Shown in pieces: positions 47,104 to 57,163 of a DNA stretch of 64,000 bases. The notes under the pieces were generated by a model, which made no database searches, had not been told where the DNA came from, and worked only from the letters and a program-made list of their open reading frames with translations. The stretch is from Jeongeupia sp. HS-3 (GTDB lineage Bacteria > Pseudomonadota > Gammaproteobacteria > Burkholderiales > Chitinibacteraceae), in contig NZ_AP024094.1 in assembly GCF_015140455.1 (NCBI RefSeq), positions 806,001-870,000 on the forward strand, written 5' to 3'. The stretch's first letter is position 1, and every line of letters begins with the position of its first letter. A program made the position numbers and the translations under genes.

Positions 47104-47627
47104 TGCATTCAACCGGCAAGACCGTGCCCAGCATTCGCCCTGATTGGCGTTTTCTGTTGCGCCATCCGGCGCATTTCATCGCGCTGGGTTTTGGTAGCGG
47201 CCTGCCACGCCATGCGCCCGGTACTTGGGGGACGCTGGCCGGTCTACCCTTGTATGCGCTGATGCAGCTATGGCTGAACCCGATGCAAATCCTGCTGCTG
47301 TGTATTCCGGTCTTTGTGCTCGGCACCTGGGCGGCGGGGGTGGCCGGAAAGGCGTTGGGCGTGCACGATCATGGCGGTATCGTGATCGACGAGATCGTGG
47401 CGATCTGGATGGTGCTGGCCGTGTTGCCACAAACCTTGAGTGGCTTTGCCGCTGCGTTCGTGGTGTTCCGCTTCTTCGATATCGTCAAGCCATGGCCAAT
47501 TCGTGTGCTGGATGCCCATGTGCCGGGTGGCTTTGGCGTGATGCTCGATGATGTGCTCGCGGCTGTTTTTTCGATCTGCTTGCTGCAGGCGCTGCTGTAT
47601 TTCTGGCCGGGCCTGTTGAGTTTCTGA
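47103..47627 (+). CDS. pgpA: Phosphatidylglycerophosphatase A
   Basis: 174 residues from the ATG overlapping the thiL stop (TGATG). The active-site region is FGSGLPRHAPGTWGTLAG, followed by IVIDEIVAIWM and FRFFDIVKPWPI; four hydrophobic segments anchor it in the inner membrane. It makes phosphatidylglycerol. It ends the nrdR operon, with a terminator 34 bases later. Confidence 0.95.
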   Translation: MHSTGKTVPSIRPDWRFLLRHPAHFIALGFGSGLPRHAPGTWGTLAGLPLYALMQLWLNPMQILLLCIPVFVLGTWAAGVAGKALGVHDHGGIVIDEIVAIWMVLAVLPQTLSGFAAAFVVFRFFDIVKPWPIRVLDAHVPGGFGVMLDDVLAAVFSICLLQALLYFWPGLLSF

Positions 47628-47660
47628 TCCGGCGGAGCCGATTGAGCGCTGCGCTGAAAT

Positions 47661-47688
47661 AAAAAGGCGACCCGAAGGTCGCCTTTTT
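47661..47688. terminator. Bidirectional terminator between pgpA and bamC
   Basis: AAAAAGGCGACC pairs with GGTCGCCTTTTT around a CGAA loop (47661-47688); the A and T runs serve both convergent operons. Confidence 0.9.
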
Positions 47689-47714
47689 CATGCTTGTGGT
47701 AGGGCTTGCTGCGT

Positions 47715-48902
47715 TTAGCGCAACTGGCCGAGCAGGGCAGACAGCAGCTTGTTGCGGCTGTCGGCATCCAGTGCGGCATTGTCCTTGCCGGTGAGGGTAA
47801 GGGTCGTTTGATTGACGCCTTCCTGCAGATGCACCTCGTAATCCTTCGACGGAGCGGCCTTTTTCTTCTCGTCTTTCTGCCAGAATGCCATCGACGAGAA
47901 GAAGCTGGTGGTTTCCTCCGCACCGATATCCTCGGCTGCGCGGCGAACGTAATAGACGCCCTTGCTGCGATCGCGATCGGTCACCACATAGCCGATACGA
48001 TCAAGCGCCAGCCCGACACGGCGCCATGCACGGTCGTAGTTGTCGTTGATTTTCAGTGCCGTTGCGTCGTCGTTCAGCGATGCAAACACGGCGGCATTGG
48101 CCGGTTTCTTGACGACGGTGGCGGCCTGCTCCGGCGTCATGCCAAAGCGTTGCAGCATGAGTGCCAGCATCTCGGCCTCAAGCTCCGGATCGGCCTTGCG
48201 CGGCACCCAGATGGTCTTGCTGTCCGATGTTTCGTTGCCAAGGCGGCTGGTGTCGGTGCTGCCGTTGTCTTTGTAGACTTCCTGCATGCCGCGGTGCGAC
48301 AGGTAGATTTCGGTCGTGCCCGGCTGGCTGCCGTTTTCGATGCGGGTGCGGAACTTGTCGAGTTCACCGGTCGAAATGAAGCTGTCCGCGACTTTGCGCA
48401 AGAGCTTGGTGACCCAGTCTGCCGGCAGGTTGGCGCGGTTTTCCAGCCAGTCGGTTTCCATGATGCCGAGCTGCGGGTTATCGATTTTCAGCAGGAAACC
48501 GTTGTCGAGCCAGAATTGGTGGATTTCGGGCCACAGCTTTTTTGCGTCGCCCTGAACAACCAGCCAGCGCTGGCCGCCGGCTTCGACCATCTTGGCCTTG
48601 GTCGACGCAGGCAGAATGCCGGTCGTTGCCGTGTTGGGCACCGGGGCGGCAACGGCTGCGGATGCGCCGCCCTTGGTTGCCGTTTGAGTGGCTAAGGAGA
48701 CGGTGTTGCTGCGCTCGGGGATGACGTAGCCGGGGTTGGATGCCGGCGCGGTCAGATCCGGCGGCACTTCCAGCGTGTTGTTGGAGACATTGTCGCTACC
48801 CGAACGGTAGTCAACCTTGCGTTGCAGCATCATTTGATCGCTGCTGCAGCCGGCAAGGCCAACGGCAACGGCGATCGGGATCAGGCGGAAAAACGGTTTC
48901 AT
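47715..48902 (-). CDS. bamC: Outer membrane assembly lipoprotein BamC (NlpB)
   Basis: 395 residues from ATG at 48902 (another ATG two codons earlier is possible). The lipoprotein signal ends in the lipobox VGLAGC. The mature N-terminus has an unstructured VPPDLT segment that in BamC binds BamD, followed by two helix-grip domains. It is an accessory of the BAM complex. dapA lies upstream in the same direction, the usual pair. Confidence 0.92.
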   Translation of the reverse strand: MKPFFRLIPIAVAVGLAGCSSDQMMLQRKVDYRSGSDNVSNNTLEVPPDLTAPASNPGYVIPERSNTVSLATQTATKGGASAAVAAPVPNTATTGILPASTKAKMVEAGGQRWLVVQGDAKKLWPEIHQFWLDNGFLLKIDNPQLGIMETDWLENRANLPADWVTKLLRKVADSFISTGELDKFRTRIENGSQPGTTEIYLSHRGMQEVYKDNGSTDTSRLGNETSDSKTIWVPRKADPELEAEMLALMLQRFGMTPEQAATVVKKPANAAVFASLNDDATALKINDNYDRAWRRVGLALDRIGYVVTDRDRSKGVYYVRRAAEDIGAEETTSFFSSMAFWQKDEKKKAAPSKDYEVHLQEGVNQTTLTLTGKDNAALDADSRNKLLSALLGQLR

Positions 48903-48931
48903 CGGCATCTTCGCGTATGGGTTGGGCGGTC

Positions 48932-49807
48932 TCAGAGCGCGCCGGCAGCCTGCATGGCTTGGCGGACGACAGCGTGAGCGCTGTCCGAGAGTCGGGTCAG
49001 TGGCAAGCGGATGCCGGAAGGGATCAGGCCCATTTCTTCGAGCGCCCACTTCACCGGGATCGGATTGGCTTCAACGAACAGGTGCTTGTGCAGACCCTGA
49101 AGTGGTTTGTTTAGTTCGCGCGCGCCCTGAATGTCGCCGGCGAGCGCGGCTTTGCACATTTGGGCCATCAGGCGCGGCGCGACGTTGGCGGTGACCGAAA
49201 TCACGCCGTGGCCGCCTTGCAGGATGAAGGCCATGGTTGACGCATCATCACCGCTCAAAATGGTGAAGCCTTGTGGGGCGAGGCTGACAAATTCGGCCGC
49301 GCGCTCCATATTGGCCGTCGCGTCCTTGATGCCGACGATGCCGGGTACTTCGGCCAGGCGCAGCGCCGTTTCGGTCGACAGGTCGGCAACGGTGCGGCCC
49401 GGTACGTTATACAGCAGCGTCGGCAGGCCGCTTTCGGTCGCGATGGCGCGGAAGTGCTGATAAAGGCCTTCCTGCGTCGGTTTATTGTAATAAGGCACGA
49501 CCGAGAGGCCGTAGTCGGCGCCGACTTCCTTGGCGCGGCGCGACAGATAGATGGCTTCGCGAGTCGAATTGGCGCCGGTGCCGGCGATGACCGGGACACG
49601 CCCGGCGGCTTGTTCGACGATCACGCGGATGATTTCGATGTGCTCTTCAACGTCGACCGTCGGCGACTCACCGGTCGTGCCGACGGCGACGAGGCCGTTG
49701 GTACCTTCGGCAATGTGCCAGTCAACGAGCTTGCGCAAGCTCGCAAAATCAAGGCTGCCGTCTTCAAACATCGGGGTGGCCAGTGCCACCAAACTACCTG
49801 TCAACAT
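48932..49807 (-). CDS. dapA: 4-hydroxy-tetrahydrodipicolinate synthase
   Basis: 291 residues, TIM barrel. [15 protein letters not shown] (catalytic Tyr) and the Schiff-base lysine in VGIKDAT are present. It condenses pyruvate with aspartate semialdehyde in lysine and peptidoglycan precursor synthesis. It precedes bamC by 29 bases. Confidence 0.96.
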   Translation of the reverse strand: MLTGSLVALATPMFEDGSLDFASLRKLVDWHIAEGTNGLVAVGTTGESPTVDVEEHIEIIRVIVEQAAGRVPVIAGTGANSTREAIYLSRRAKEVGADYGLSVVPYYNKPTQEGLYQHFRAIATESGLPTLLYNVPGRTVADLSTETALRLAEVPGIVGIKDATANMERAAEFVSLAPQGFTILSGDDASTMAFILQGGHGVISVTANVAPRLMAQMCKAALAGDIQGARELNKPLQGLHKHLFVEANPIPVKWALEEMGLIPSGIRLPLTRLSDSAHAVVRQAMQAAGAL

Positions 49808-49892
49808 GCCCGCTTACCCGTTCTGGTCATTGAAACGATCAGTCGGCATTCTAACCCGGTGCGGGCGCGGGCGGAAACCCGCTTGTGGACCC

Positions 49893-52800
49893 TCAAGCGC
49901 GCGACTTGCGCAGGCTTCTTATGCACCATGCGCTGAGATCGTCGAGCCAGGTAAACACGACCGGCACCACGACCAGGGTCAGTAGCGTCGAGGTGATCAC
50001 GCCGCCGATGATGGCGTGCGCCATCGGTGCGCGCTGTTCCGAGCCTTCGCCCAGCGCAAAGGCCAGTGGCAGCATGCCGACGATCATCGCGGCAGTGGTC
50101 ATCAGGATGGGCCGCAAACGCACCCGGCCAGCCTCGGCAATGGCGTCCGCACGATCCATGCCTTCGCGGCGCAGATGATTGACGAAGTCGACCAGCAGGA
50201 TGGCGTTCTTGGTGACGAGGCCCATCAGCATGATGACGCCAATGATCGAAAAAATGTTCAGCGTGCTGCGCCACATCAGCAGTGCCAGCAGGACGCCCAC
50301 CAGCGACAGCGGTAGCGAGGTCATGATCGCGAACGGCTGAAGGAAGTGACCAAACTGCGAGGCGAGAATCATGTAAATGAAGATGACGCCGAGCAGCAGC
50401 GCGGCGAGGGCATAGCCGGCGGATTCCTGCATGCTCTTGGTGTCGCCGCCGGCCACGAAACGGTAACCCGGCGGAAGTTTGAACTCGGCTTGCAGTTTGT
50501 CGATGTCGCGCTGAACTTCCCCGGTGGTACGGCCGGCGACGTTGGCGGTGATGTTCGACTCGCGGAACAGATTGCGCCGGTTGATCTGGACCGGGCTTTC
50601 CGATGATCGAACCGTGGCGATTTCGGTGAGCGGCACCAGTATCGGCAGGCCGTTGGCGTCACGCAGGCTGCTGGTGAAATGGATGCTCTCCAGACTGCTG
50701 CGATTTTCGCGCGCATTGGCGGCCAGGCGCACATTGACGTCATAGCTTTCACCGTCCGGTGCCAGCCAGTTGCCGCTTTCTTCGCCGGCTACCAGTGGAC
50801 GCAACGCGCTGCCGATTTGCGAGATGTCGAGCCCGAGGCTGGCGGCGCGATCGCGGTTAATGTCGATATCCAGTGCCGGCCGCGCAGCTTTCATGCTGGC
50901 CTCGACGTCGACCACGCCGGGGATCTGGTTGAGGCGGGAAGTGAAGTCGCCGCTCAGGGTGCGCAAGCGCGCCAGATCGGTGCCCTGCAGCGAGATCTGG
51001 ATCGCCTTGCCTTCCGGACCACCGCCGCCCAGCGGCATGATGGACCGGATCGATACGCCGGCGATCGCGGCAAGCCGGGTGCGGAACTGGGCGATCAGTT
51101 CGTTCTGGCTGCGCGCGCGGGTTTTTTTCGGTGTCAGCATGATGGTCATGCGCGCACTGTTTTTGCCTTGAGCGCCGCCGGTGTTGATTGCGGTATAGGT
51201 TTCGCGCACCTCGGGAAAGGCCTTGAGCGCTGTTTCGACCTGCCGCGTTTTTGCTGCGGTGTATTCCAGTGACGAGCCGACCGGGGTTTCGAATTGCAGT
51301 GAAACCTTGGATAAGTCGGGTTTGGGTACGAATTCGGCACCGATAAAGCGCGCAAGCATAAAAGCGGCGACCAGACTGGCCAGGGCGATGCCGATCACGG
51401 CGAGGCGATGAGCAAGGCTCCAGCGGATCAGCGCGCTGTAGCGGGTGGATAGCCAATTCATGCCGTTCTCGAAGGTGTCGAGCAGGCGGCCCAGCGGGCG
51501 CTTGCCGCCATGGGTGTGCGGATCGGCCCAGACCGACGAAAGCATCGGATCAAGCGTGAACGAGACGAACATCGAAATGAGCACCGCCGCGCAGACCGTC
51601 AGGCCGAACTGGTGGAAGAACTTGCCGATGATGCCGCCCATGAAACCGACCGGCAGGAACACCGCGACAATGGTCGACGTGGTGGCCAGTACGGCAAGGC
51701 CGATTTCCCTGGTGCCGTCCATCGCCGCTGTGTAGTGGTCCTTGCCCAGCGCCGCGTGGCGGACGATGTTTTCACGTACCACGATGGCGTCGTCGATCAG
51801 CAGGCCGATGCAGAGCGAGAGCGCCATCATCGTCATGACGTTGATGGTGAAACCGGCGATATACAGTACGAAAAAGGTGCCGATCAGCGCCACTGGCAGC
51901 GTCAGGCCGGTGATGACGGTGCTGCGCCATGAGCCAAGAAAGAGAAAGACGATGGCGATGGTCAGCAGGGCGCCTTCGATCATCGTGGTTTTGACGTCGG
52001 ACAGCGAGGCACGGATGCCTTCGGCATTGTCGGTCAGGAGGGAGAGCTTGATGCCCTCGGCCGCATACTCGCGATTGAGGGTGTCCATCTCGGCGTGAAT
52101 CCGGTCACTGACCTCGACGGTGTTGGCACCATTGACCTTCTTGATGTCGATCGAGATGGCCCGCTGGCCATTGACGAGCGCAAGGCTGTCTTCCTCTGCC
52201 TGCCCGTCGCGCACCGTGGCGACGTCGCCAAGATAAATCGGCGCGCCACTACGCCAGGCGACGATGACCTTGCCGAAGTCGGTCGACGTTTTCAGCAGCC
52301 CCTTGATCTGCACGACCTCTTCGCGCCCGCGCGACTGAATCGTGCCGACCGGGACTTCGGCGTTTTGCGCCCGCAGCGCATTCATCACGTCGTTGATGCC
52401 GATTTTCAGTTCGGCAAGCTTTTGCGGCCGCAATATCACTTCGATCTGGCGTGCCGTTGCACCGACGAGTTCGGCCTGGCCGACGCCCTGGATGGTTTCA
52501 AAGCGTTTCTTGAAAACCTGTTCGGCACGGCTGGTCAGTTCACGCGGACTGAGCCGGTCGGAGCGCAGGACCAGCGAGGCGATAGGGAGGTCGTCCGGGC
52601 TGTAACGACTGATCGTCGGCGTTTTGACTTCATCGCGGAAAGTCGGCGTGACGGCGGCGACCTTTTCGCGCACATCCTGAACGGCGATTTCGGGCTCGAC
52701 CGAGAGATCGAATTCGGCAACGACCACCGACAAGCCCTGATAGGAGTACGAATGCAGTTGCTCAAGGCCGTTGACGGTATTGAGTGCCTCTTCGATTTTC

Positions 52801-52994
52801 TTGGTGACGTCGGATTCGACGATCTCCGGTGCTGCGCTCGGATACTGGGTGCTGACCACTACCACCGGGAACTTGACGTCCGGCAGCTCCTCGACCGGCA
52901 GTCGCTTGATTGAAAACAGCCCGAGAACGAGCAGCGACAGCATCATCATGGTCGCAAATACCGGGTTCTGGATGCTGACGCGGGTAAACCACAT
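49893..52994 (-). CDS. RND efflux permease, HAE1 (AcrB/MdtB-like)
   Basis: 1033 residues with the 12-helix RND plan and two large periplasmic loops. N-terminal [13 protein letters not shown] and [13 protein letters not shown]; the proton-relay aspartate pair in [13 protein letters not shown] and the lysine in [13 protein letters not shown] are kept. It pairs with the adaptor gene 23 bases upstream. No TolC-type outer membrane factor or local regulator is present, so it probably uses a shared channel. Substrates unknown; the sequence does not indicate a metal pump. Confidence 0.93.
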   Translation of the reverse strand: MWFTRVSIQNPVFATMMMLSLLVLGLFSIKRLPVEELPDVKFPVVVVSTQYPSAAPEIVESDVTKKIEEALNTVNGLEQLHSYSYQGLSVVVAEFDLSVEPEIAVQDVREKVAAVTPTFRDEVKTPTISRYSPDDLPIASLVLRSDRLSPRELTSRAEQVFKKRFETIQGVGQAELVGATARQIEVILRPQKLAELKIGINDVMNALRAQNAEVPVGTIQSRGREEVVQIKGLLKTSTDFGKVIVAWRSGAPIYLGDVATVRDGQAEEDSLALVNGQRAISIDIKKVNGANTVEVSDRIHAEMDTLNREYAAEGIKLSLLTDNAEGIRASLSDVKTTMIEGALLTIAIVFLFLGSWRSTVITGLTLPVALIGTFFVLYIAGFTINVMTMMALSLCIGLLIDDAIVVRENIVRHAALGKDHYTAAMDGTREIGLAVLATTSTIVAVFLPVGFMGGIIGKFFHQFGLTVCAAVLISMFVSFTLDPMLSSVWADPHTHGGKRPLGRLLDTFENGMNWLSTRYSALIRWSLAHRLAVIGIALASLVAAFMLARFIGAEFVPKPDLSKVSLQFETPVGSSLEYTAAKTRQVETALKAFPEVRETYTAINTGGAQGKNSARMTIMLTPKKTRARSQNELIAQFRTRLAAIAGVSIRSIMPLGGGGPEGKAIQISLQGTDLARLRTLSGDFTSRLNQIPGVVDVEASMKAARPALDIDINRDRAASLGLDISQIGSALRPLVAGEESGNWLAPDGESYDVNVRLAANARENRSSLESIHFTSSLRDANGLPILVPLTEIATVRSSESPVQINRRNLFRESNITANVAGRTTGEVQRDIDKLQAEFKLPPGYRFVAGGDTKSMQESAGYALAALLLGVIFIYMILASQFGHFLQPFAIMTSLPLSLVGVLLALLMWRSTLNIFSIIGVIMLMGLVTKNAILLVDFVNHLRREGMDRADAIAEAGRVRLRPILMTTAAMIVGMLPLAFALGEGSEQRAPMAHAIIGGVITSTLLTLVVVPVVFTWLDDLSAWCIRSLRKSRA

Positions 52995-53017
52995 CGGTGT
53001 TGCTCCTGGTGAGTGGC

Positions 53018-54127
53018 TTAGCGGCGGGCGGGGAGTTTGACCATGGCGCCGGGTGCGAGCTGTACGCCGCTTGCGAGCACGACGGCATCCTGTTTCAGGC
53101 CGTCGATGATTTCGATTCGGCCGTTGTGCTCGTCGCGGGCGCCGGTGCGCACGGCATGGCGAACCAGCTTGCCCGATTCGATGGCGAGTACGTAGCTTTG
53201 GCCGTTTTCTTCGTGCAGCGCGCTCAGTGGCAGGGCGAGTACCGAGGCGTGCTTCGCGATATCGATGATGCCCTGTGCAAACAGGCCGCTACGCAGTGCG
53301 TCATCGCGATTGTCGATGCGAACATAGACCTCGACGGCCTTGGATGCGTCGTTCACGCCGGGATTGATGCGGACGATGTGGCCTGTATAGCGCGCCGGAA
53401 AGCCATCGACCTGAAAGCTGACCGTCTGTTCGAGGCGGATTTCACCGATCCGCCGGGCCGGAATGTTGGCGATCAGCTCGAGGCTGGAAAGATCGATCAG
53501 CGTGAAGAGCTTGCCGTTGACGCCCAGATGCTGGCCGGGCTCGGCAAGGCGCTCGGCAATGACGCCATCGAACGGTGCGCGGACGACGGTTTTTGCCTGC
53601 GCCTGCCGTGCCAGCCCGAGCTGCGCCTCGGCGACGTGTGCATCGGCGGCGGCGGCCTGTAGCTGGCTTTGCGTTGTATCGAAGGCGTTCTTGGAGATGA
53701 AGTTCTGTTTGAGTAGGTTCTGGTTGCGTTCGCTCAAGCGGCGGTTGTAATCAAGCAAGTCGCGGCGTTTTGCAAGCTGGGCTTGGGCGACGGTGACTTG
53801 GCGATCCAGGTCGCTGGCATCCAGTCTGGCGATAATCTGCCCGCGTTGGACGCGCTGGCCGGGACGGACTTCAATCGCGGCGATCTGGCCTTCGATCTGC
53901 GCGGTGATCGTGGTCTGCTGCTCGGCCTGCAAGGTGCCGGTGACCGCGAGGGTATGCGTTACGTCGCTGCGGCTGACGGTAACGACATCTTCCTGCGCCA
54001 ACTCCACCGCTGCAGCGCGGGCTGGCGTCGATGCCGGGGCGGGTTGATGAGTGACGGCGGCAATCAGTACGCCTGCGCCAAGGAGTGTCAGTGCGGCTAT
54101 CCAGAGCGTACGGGGGCGCAGTTTCAT
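53018..54127 (-). CDS. RND efflux periplasmic adaptor (membrane fusion protein)
   Basis: 369 residues from ATG at 54127. One N-terminal membrane anchor (about 7-24), no lipobox. The lipoyl halves (TITAQIEGQIAAIEVRPGQRVQRGQ and APFDGVIAERLAEPGQHL) flank a helical hairpin; beta-barrel and membrane-proximal domains follow. It links the RND permease to an outer-membrane channel. The 89-base gap from prpD may hold its promoter. Confidence 0.92.
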   Translation of the reverse strand: MKLRPRTLWIAALTLLGAGVLIAAVTHQPAPASTPARAAAVELAQEDVVTVSRSDVTHTLAVTGTLQAEQQTTITAQIEGQIAAIEVRPGQRVQRGQIIARLDASDLDRQVTVAQAQLAKRRDLLDYNRRLSERNQNLLKQNFISKNAFDTTQSQLQAAAADAHVAEAQLGLARQAQAKTVVRAPFDGVIAERLAEPGQHLGVNGKLFTLIDLSSLELIANIPARRIGEIRLEQTVSFQVDGFPARYTGHIVRINPGVNDASKAVEVYVRIDNRDDALRSGLFAQGIIDIAKHASVLALPLSALHEENGQSYVLAIESGKLVRHAVRTGARDEHNGRIEIIDGLKQDAVVLASGVQLAPGAMVKLPARR

Positions 54128-54216
54128 CGGGCGTTCATCCTCGGCTTGAAGCGGTATCGCACCGCATTCTATCGGGCTGCGATACGGCAAACCACTGTGT
54201 CGAAGGATGGACGCCT

Positions 54217-55629
54217 TCAGGCGATGGTCAGGTCGACGAGTTCGGCGACAGGGGCGGCGTCGCAATCGGGGTCGAGGATGCGACGGATGAGTGCCTGTTG
54301 CTGGTGGGGGTTCAGATGCTGCGCGGTGTTTGCCTTGAACTTGTCGATCAGGTGCGGGCGTGCTTCGGTGCGGCGCAAACGATGTCCGAGCGGCAGCTCA
54401 ACCGCTTGGGTGATCTCGCGGCTACCGTCGTTGAAGTGGATGCGAATGCCATTGGCGATGCTGCGTTTTTGCGGGTCGAGGTAGTCGCGACTCCATTGCG
54501 GATTCTCGATGACGGTCATCTTGGCGCGTAGTCGCTCGACGCGTGAATCACTGCCGGCATCGTCTTCGTAGTCGCCGGCATTCAAGTCGCCGCGCAGTAG
54601 CGCCACTGCGGTCATGTATTGCAGGCAATGGTCGCGCGCGGCCGGGTTGGTCAGCGGACCATCGCGAACGATGATGCGCATGGCCGCTTCGGTGGTGCTG
54701 ATTTCGATCGAGGCTATGCTGTCAAACCGGCCGATCAGTTGCGGGTGCAACTGAATCGCGGCTTCGACCGCGGTTTGGCCGTGGAACTCGGCCGGATGGG
54801 CGACCTTGAACAAAATGTGCTCCATCACGTAACTCGTCAGTGGTTGCGCGAGGGTGATGGCCTGCCCGCGAAAGAGCGCATCCTGAAATCCCCAAGTCGG
54901 TGTGGTGATGGCGGTGGGATAGCCGAGTTCGCCCTTGCGGGTGAGTAGCACCAGCCAGACTGCGCGGCTGGCCGCATCGCCGGCTGCCCAGGATTTGCGC
55001 GGGCCGGCGTTGGGCGCATGGCGATAAACGCGCAGCGGCGTGCCATCAAGCCAGGTGTGCGAAAGTGCGTTGATGACGTCGTTTCTATCGCCGCCAAGCA
55101 TGTGCATGGCGATGGCGCAGCTTGCGACCTTGACGAGCAGAACGTGATCCAGCCCGACCCGGTTGAAGGCGTTACCCAGTGCGAGCACGCCCTGGATTTC
55201 GTAGGCCTGAATCATGGCGATCAAGAGCTGCCGCTGTGTAACCGGGTGATCGTTGCGGCAGCGCCAGTCGGCTATCGCCAGTAACGCGCCGAGATTGTCG
55301 GACGGGTGAGCCCATTCGGCGGCGAGCCAAGTGTCGTTGTAGTCGAGCCAGCGGATCAGCGTCGTGGCGTCGAACGTGGCCTTGACCGGGTCGAGTATCT
55401 CGCCAGTGCCGATGACCCGTGCGCCCTTGGGGGTTTTGGTGCCCGGCAGGATGGGGCCGAGCAGCCGGGTGCAGGCGGGGTGGTCGAGTGCGGCAATCGC
55501 GCAGCCCAGGCTGTCGAGCAGGCAAAGCCGGGCAGTGGCGATGGCTTCCTCGCTGGGGGCGAACGGCTGGCAGACGTAATCGGCAATCGTTTGCAAAAGC
55601 GCGTCGGCATGGCGTTGGTAGTGGTTCAC
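54217..55629 (-). CDS. prpD: 2-methylcitrate dehydratase (MmgE/PrpD family)
   Basis: 470 residues from a GTG overlapping the prpC stop (GTGA). It dehydrates 2-methylcitrate in propionate catabolism. Family features: [12 protein letters not shown] near the N-terminus, [25 protein letters not shown] and [16 protein letters not shown]. Coupling to prpC supports PrpD over other MmgE/PrpD enzymes. Confidence 0.92.
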   Translation of the reverse strand: MNHYQRHADALLQTIADYVCQPFAPSEEAIATARLCLLDSLGCAIAALDHPACTRLLGPILPGTKTPKGARVIGTGEILDPVKATFDATTLIRWLDYNDTWLAAEWAHPSDNLGALLAIADWRCRNDHPVTQRQLLIAMIQAYEIQGVLALGNAFNRVGLDHVLLVKVASCAIAMHMLGGDRNDVINALSHTWLDGTPLRVYRHAPNAGPRKSWAAGDAASRAVWLVLLTRKGELGYPTAITTPTWGFQDALFRGQAITLAQPLTSYVMEHILFKVAHPAEFHGQTAVEAAIQLHPQLIGRFDSIASIEISTTEAAMRIIVRDGPLTNPAARDHCLQYMTAVALLRGDLNAGDYEDDAGSDSRVERLRAKMTVIENPQWSRDYLDPQKRSIANGIRIHFNDGSREITQAVELPLGHRLRRTEARPHLIDKFKANTAQHLNPHQQQALIRRILDPDCDAAPVAELVDLTIA

Positions 55630-56780
55630 GCGGTGCGTTCCTCAATGGGCGGGACCATGCGTTCTGCTGGGCCGGTATAAATGGCGGTCGGCCGGATGAT
55701 CTTGCCGCTGGCGCGTTGTTCGATCACATGCGCGGCCCAGCCGCTGGTACGCGCGATGACGAACAGCGGCGTGAACAGCTCGGTCGGGATGCCGAGCATG
55801 TGATAGGCCGATGCCGAGTACCAATCCAGATTGGGAAACAGGTTTTTTCGGGTTCGCATCATCGTTTCGATCCGCTCGGAAATCTCGAAAAGGCGCGGGT
55901 TGCCTCCGGTCTGGCAGAGCCGTTGCGAAATCGCCTTGATGATCGGGCTGCGCGGGTCGGACTGTGTGTAAACAGGGTGGCCGAAACCGATGACGATTTC
56001 GTGTTGATCAAGCCGCTTCGTCATATCTGCTTCTGCTTCATCCGCCGAGTCGTAGCGGGCCAGAATGTCCATGGCGACTTCATTGGCGCCGCCGTGTCTG
56101 GGGCCCTTCAGGGCGGCAATGCCGCCGCAGATGCAGCCATACAGGTCGGTGCCGGTGCTGGCGATGACCCGGTTGGTGAAAGTCGATGCATTGAATTCGT
56201 GTTCGGCGTACAGGATGAGCGACTGGTCGAGCGCGCGAACATGCTCGGGCGAGGCGGGCTGGCCATGCAGCAAACGCAGGAAGTGGCCGGCGATGCCGCT
56301 GTCACCGGTTTCGGTATCGATGCGGCGGCCGTGCCGGCTGAAGTGATACCAGTACAGTAGTAGCGATGGCAGAGTGGCCAGAAGGCGGTCGGCGATCTCT
56401 CTGGCGCCGGTCGCGCCGTGCTCTTCCTTTTCGGGAAGGATGCAGCCGAGCGCGGAAACGCCGGTTCGCAATACATCCATCGGGTGCGTGGCGGCGGGAA
56501 TGTGCTCGAGGATGGCGATGGCTTCGCGAGGGAGGCCGCGGGCGGCGATCAGTCGTTGCCGGTATTGCGCCAGCGTTGCTTCGTCCGGGAGTCGTTGGTG
56601 GATGAGCAGGTGGGCGATTTCTTCGTAGGCACAGCCTTGCGCCAACGCAAAAATCGGGTAGCCACGGTAGTGTAAATTGTCACCGTTCCTGCCGACCGTG
56701 CATATTGCCGTCTCGCCTGCGGCGACCCCTGATAGCGCAACCGATTTTTTCGGGGGCGGTGGTGTCGGGATTTCTTCCAT
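55626..56780 (-). CDS. prpC: 2-methylcitrate synthase
   Basis: 384 residues from the ATG at 56780, with AGGAG about 8 bases upstream. The citrate-synthase-fold signatures [17 protein letters not shown], the histidine region [20 protein letters not shown] and GFGHPVYTQ are present; length and prpD coupling favour 2-methylcitrate synthase over citrate synthase. It condenses propionyl-CoA with oxaloacetate. The methylisocitrate lyase gene prpB and a PrpR regulator, often adjacent, are missing here. Confidence 0.92.
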   Translation of the reverse strand: MEEIPTPPPPKKSVALSGVAAGETAICTVGRNGDNLHYRGYPIFALAQGCAYEEIAHLLIHQRLPDEATLAQYRQRLIAARGLPREAIAILEHIPAATHPMDVLRTGVSALGCILPEKEEHGATGAREIADRLLATLPSLLLYWYHFSRHGRRIDTETGDSGIAGHFLRLLHGQPASPEHVRALDQSLILYAEHEFNASTFTNRVIASTGTDLYGCICGGIAALKGPRHGGANEVAMDILARYDSADEAEADMTKRLDQHEIVIGFGHPVYTQSDPRSPIIKAISQRLCQTGGNPRLFEISERIETMMRTRKNLFPNLDWYSASAYHMLGIPTELFTPLFVIARTSGWAAHVIEQRASGKIIRPTAIYTGPAERMVPPIEERTA

Positions 56781-56981
56781 GGCGAGTCTCCTGTCGGGAG
56801 GGGGTAATGCTGAATGGGTTAAACCGTTATTCAATAATTCGTTAGTGTATTCATCGGGATAGGTGATTTCCCTTGCTGAATGATGGCAGATTGATTGCCA
56901 TGGCCCGGTGACAAGTGGAAAAATCGGTCACGCCTCGCCATAAAGTACTAATTTATTTACGTTAGCCTTTAGGTTTATGTC

Positions 56982-57000
56982 ACTTTATTTACCGTAAAGT
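56982..57000. promoter_or_regulatory. Putative operator, ACTTTA-N7-TAAAGT
   Basis: Perfect 6-base arms at 56982-56987 and 56995-57000. A further TAAAGT lies at 56941-56946. It sits just before the leader peptide of nagE and could bind a regulator of nagE or prpC; the regulator is unknown. Confidence 0.35.
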
Positions 57001-57015
57001 CAGATAGGAGGCAGA

Positions 57016-57051
57016 ATGAGCACTGCAAGCGGGTTGCAAAAATCCGGGTAG
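57016..57051 (+). CDS. Possible 11-residue leader peptide upstream of nagE
   Basis: ATG at 57016 with a perfect AGGAGG 4 bases upstream is followed by ten codons (STASGLQKSG) and TAG. It ends 112 bases before the nagE start. It may be a leader peptide for translation-coupled control, or chance; no stem-loop pair for attenuation was worked out. Confidence 0.35.
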   Translation: MSTASGLQKSG

Positions 57052-57163
57052 GGAAGTGGTAGGCGCTGTGGGCGAGCCTGTTGCCGCCTGTATTGGGGCT
57101 TCGATGGTGTTGGGCAGGGTCGCTTGGTGGCGTCCTGCATGAATGCGAAAAAAGGGGGTAGGT

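Larger units (their letters stand above)
56781..57163. other. 383-base divergent regulatory region between prpC and nagE
   Basis: An AT-rich core (56930-57005) holds two copies of TTTATTTAC (about 56952 and 56984) and the inverted repeat annotated below; the remainder toward nagE is a GC-rich leader with a short peptide frame. No clean sigma-70 promoter could be fixed for either gene. Confidence 0.6.
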
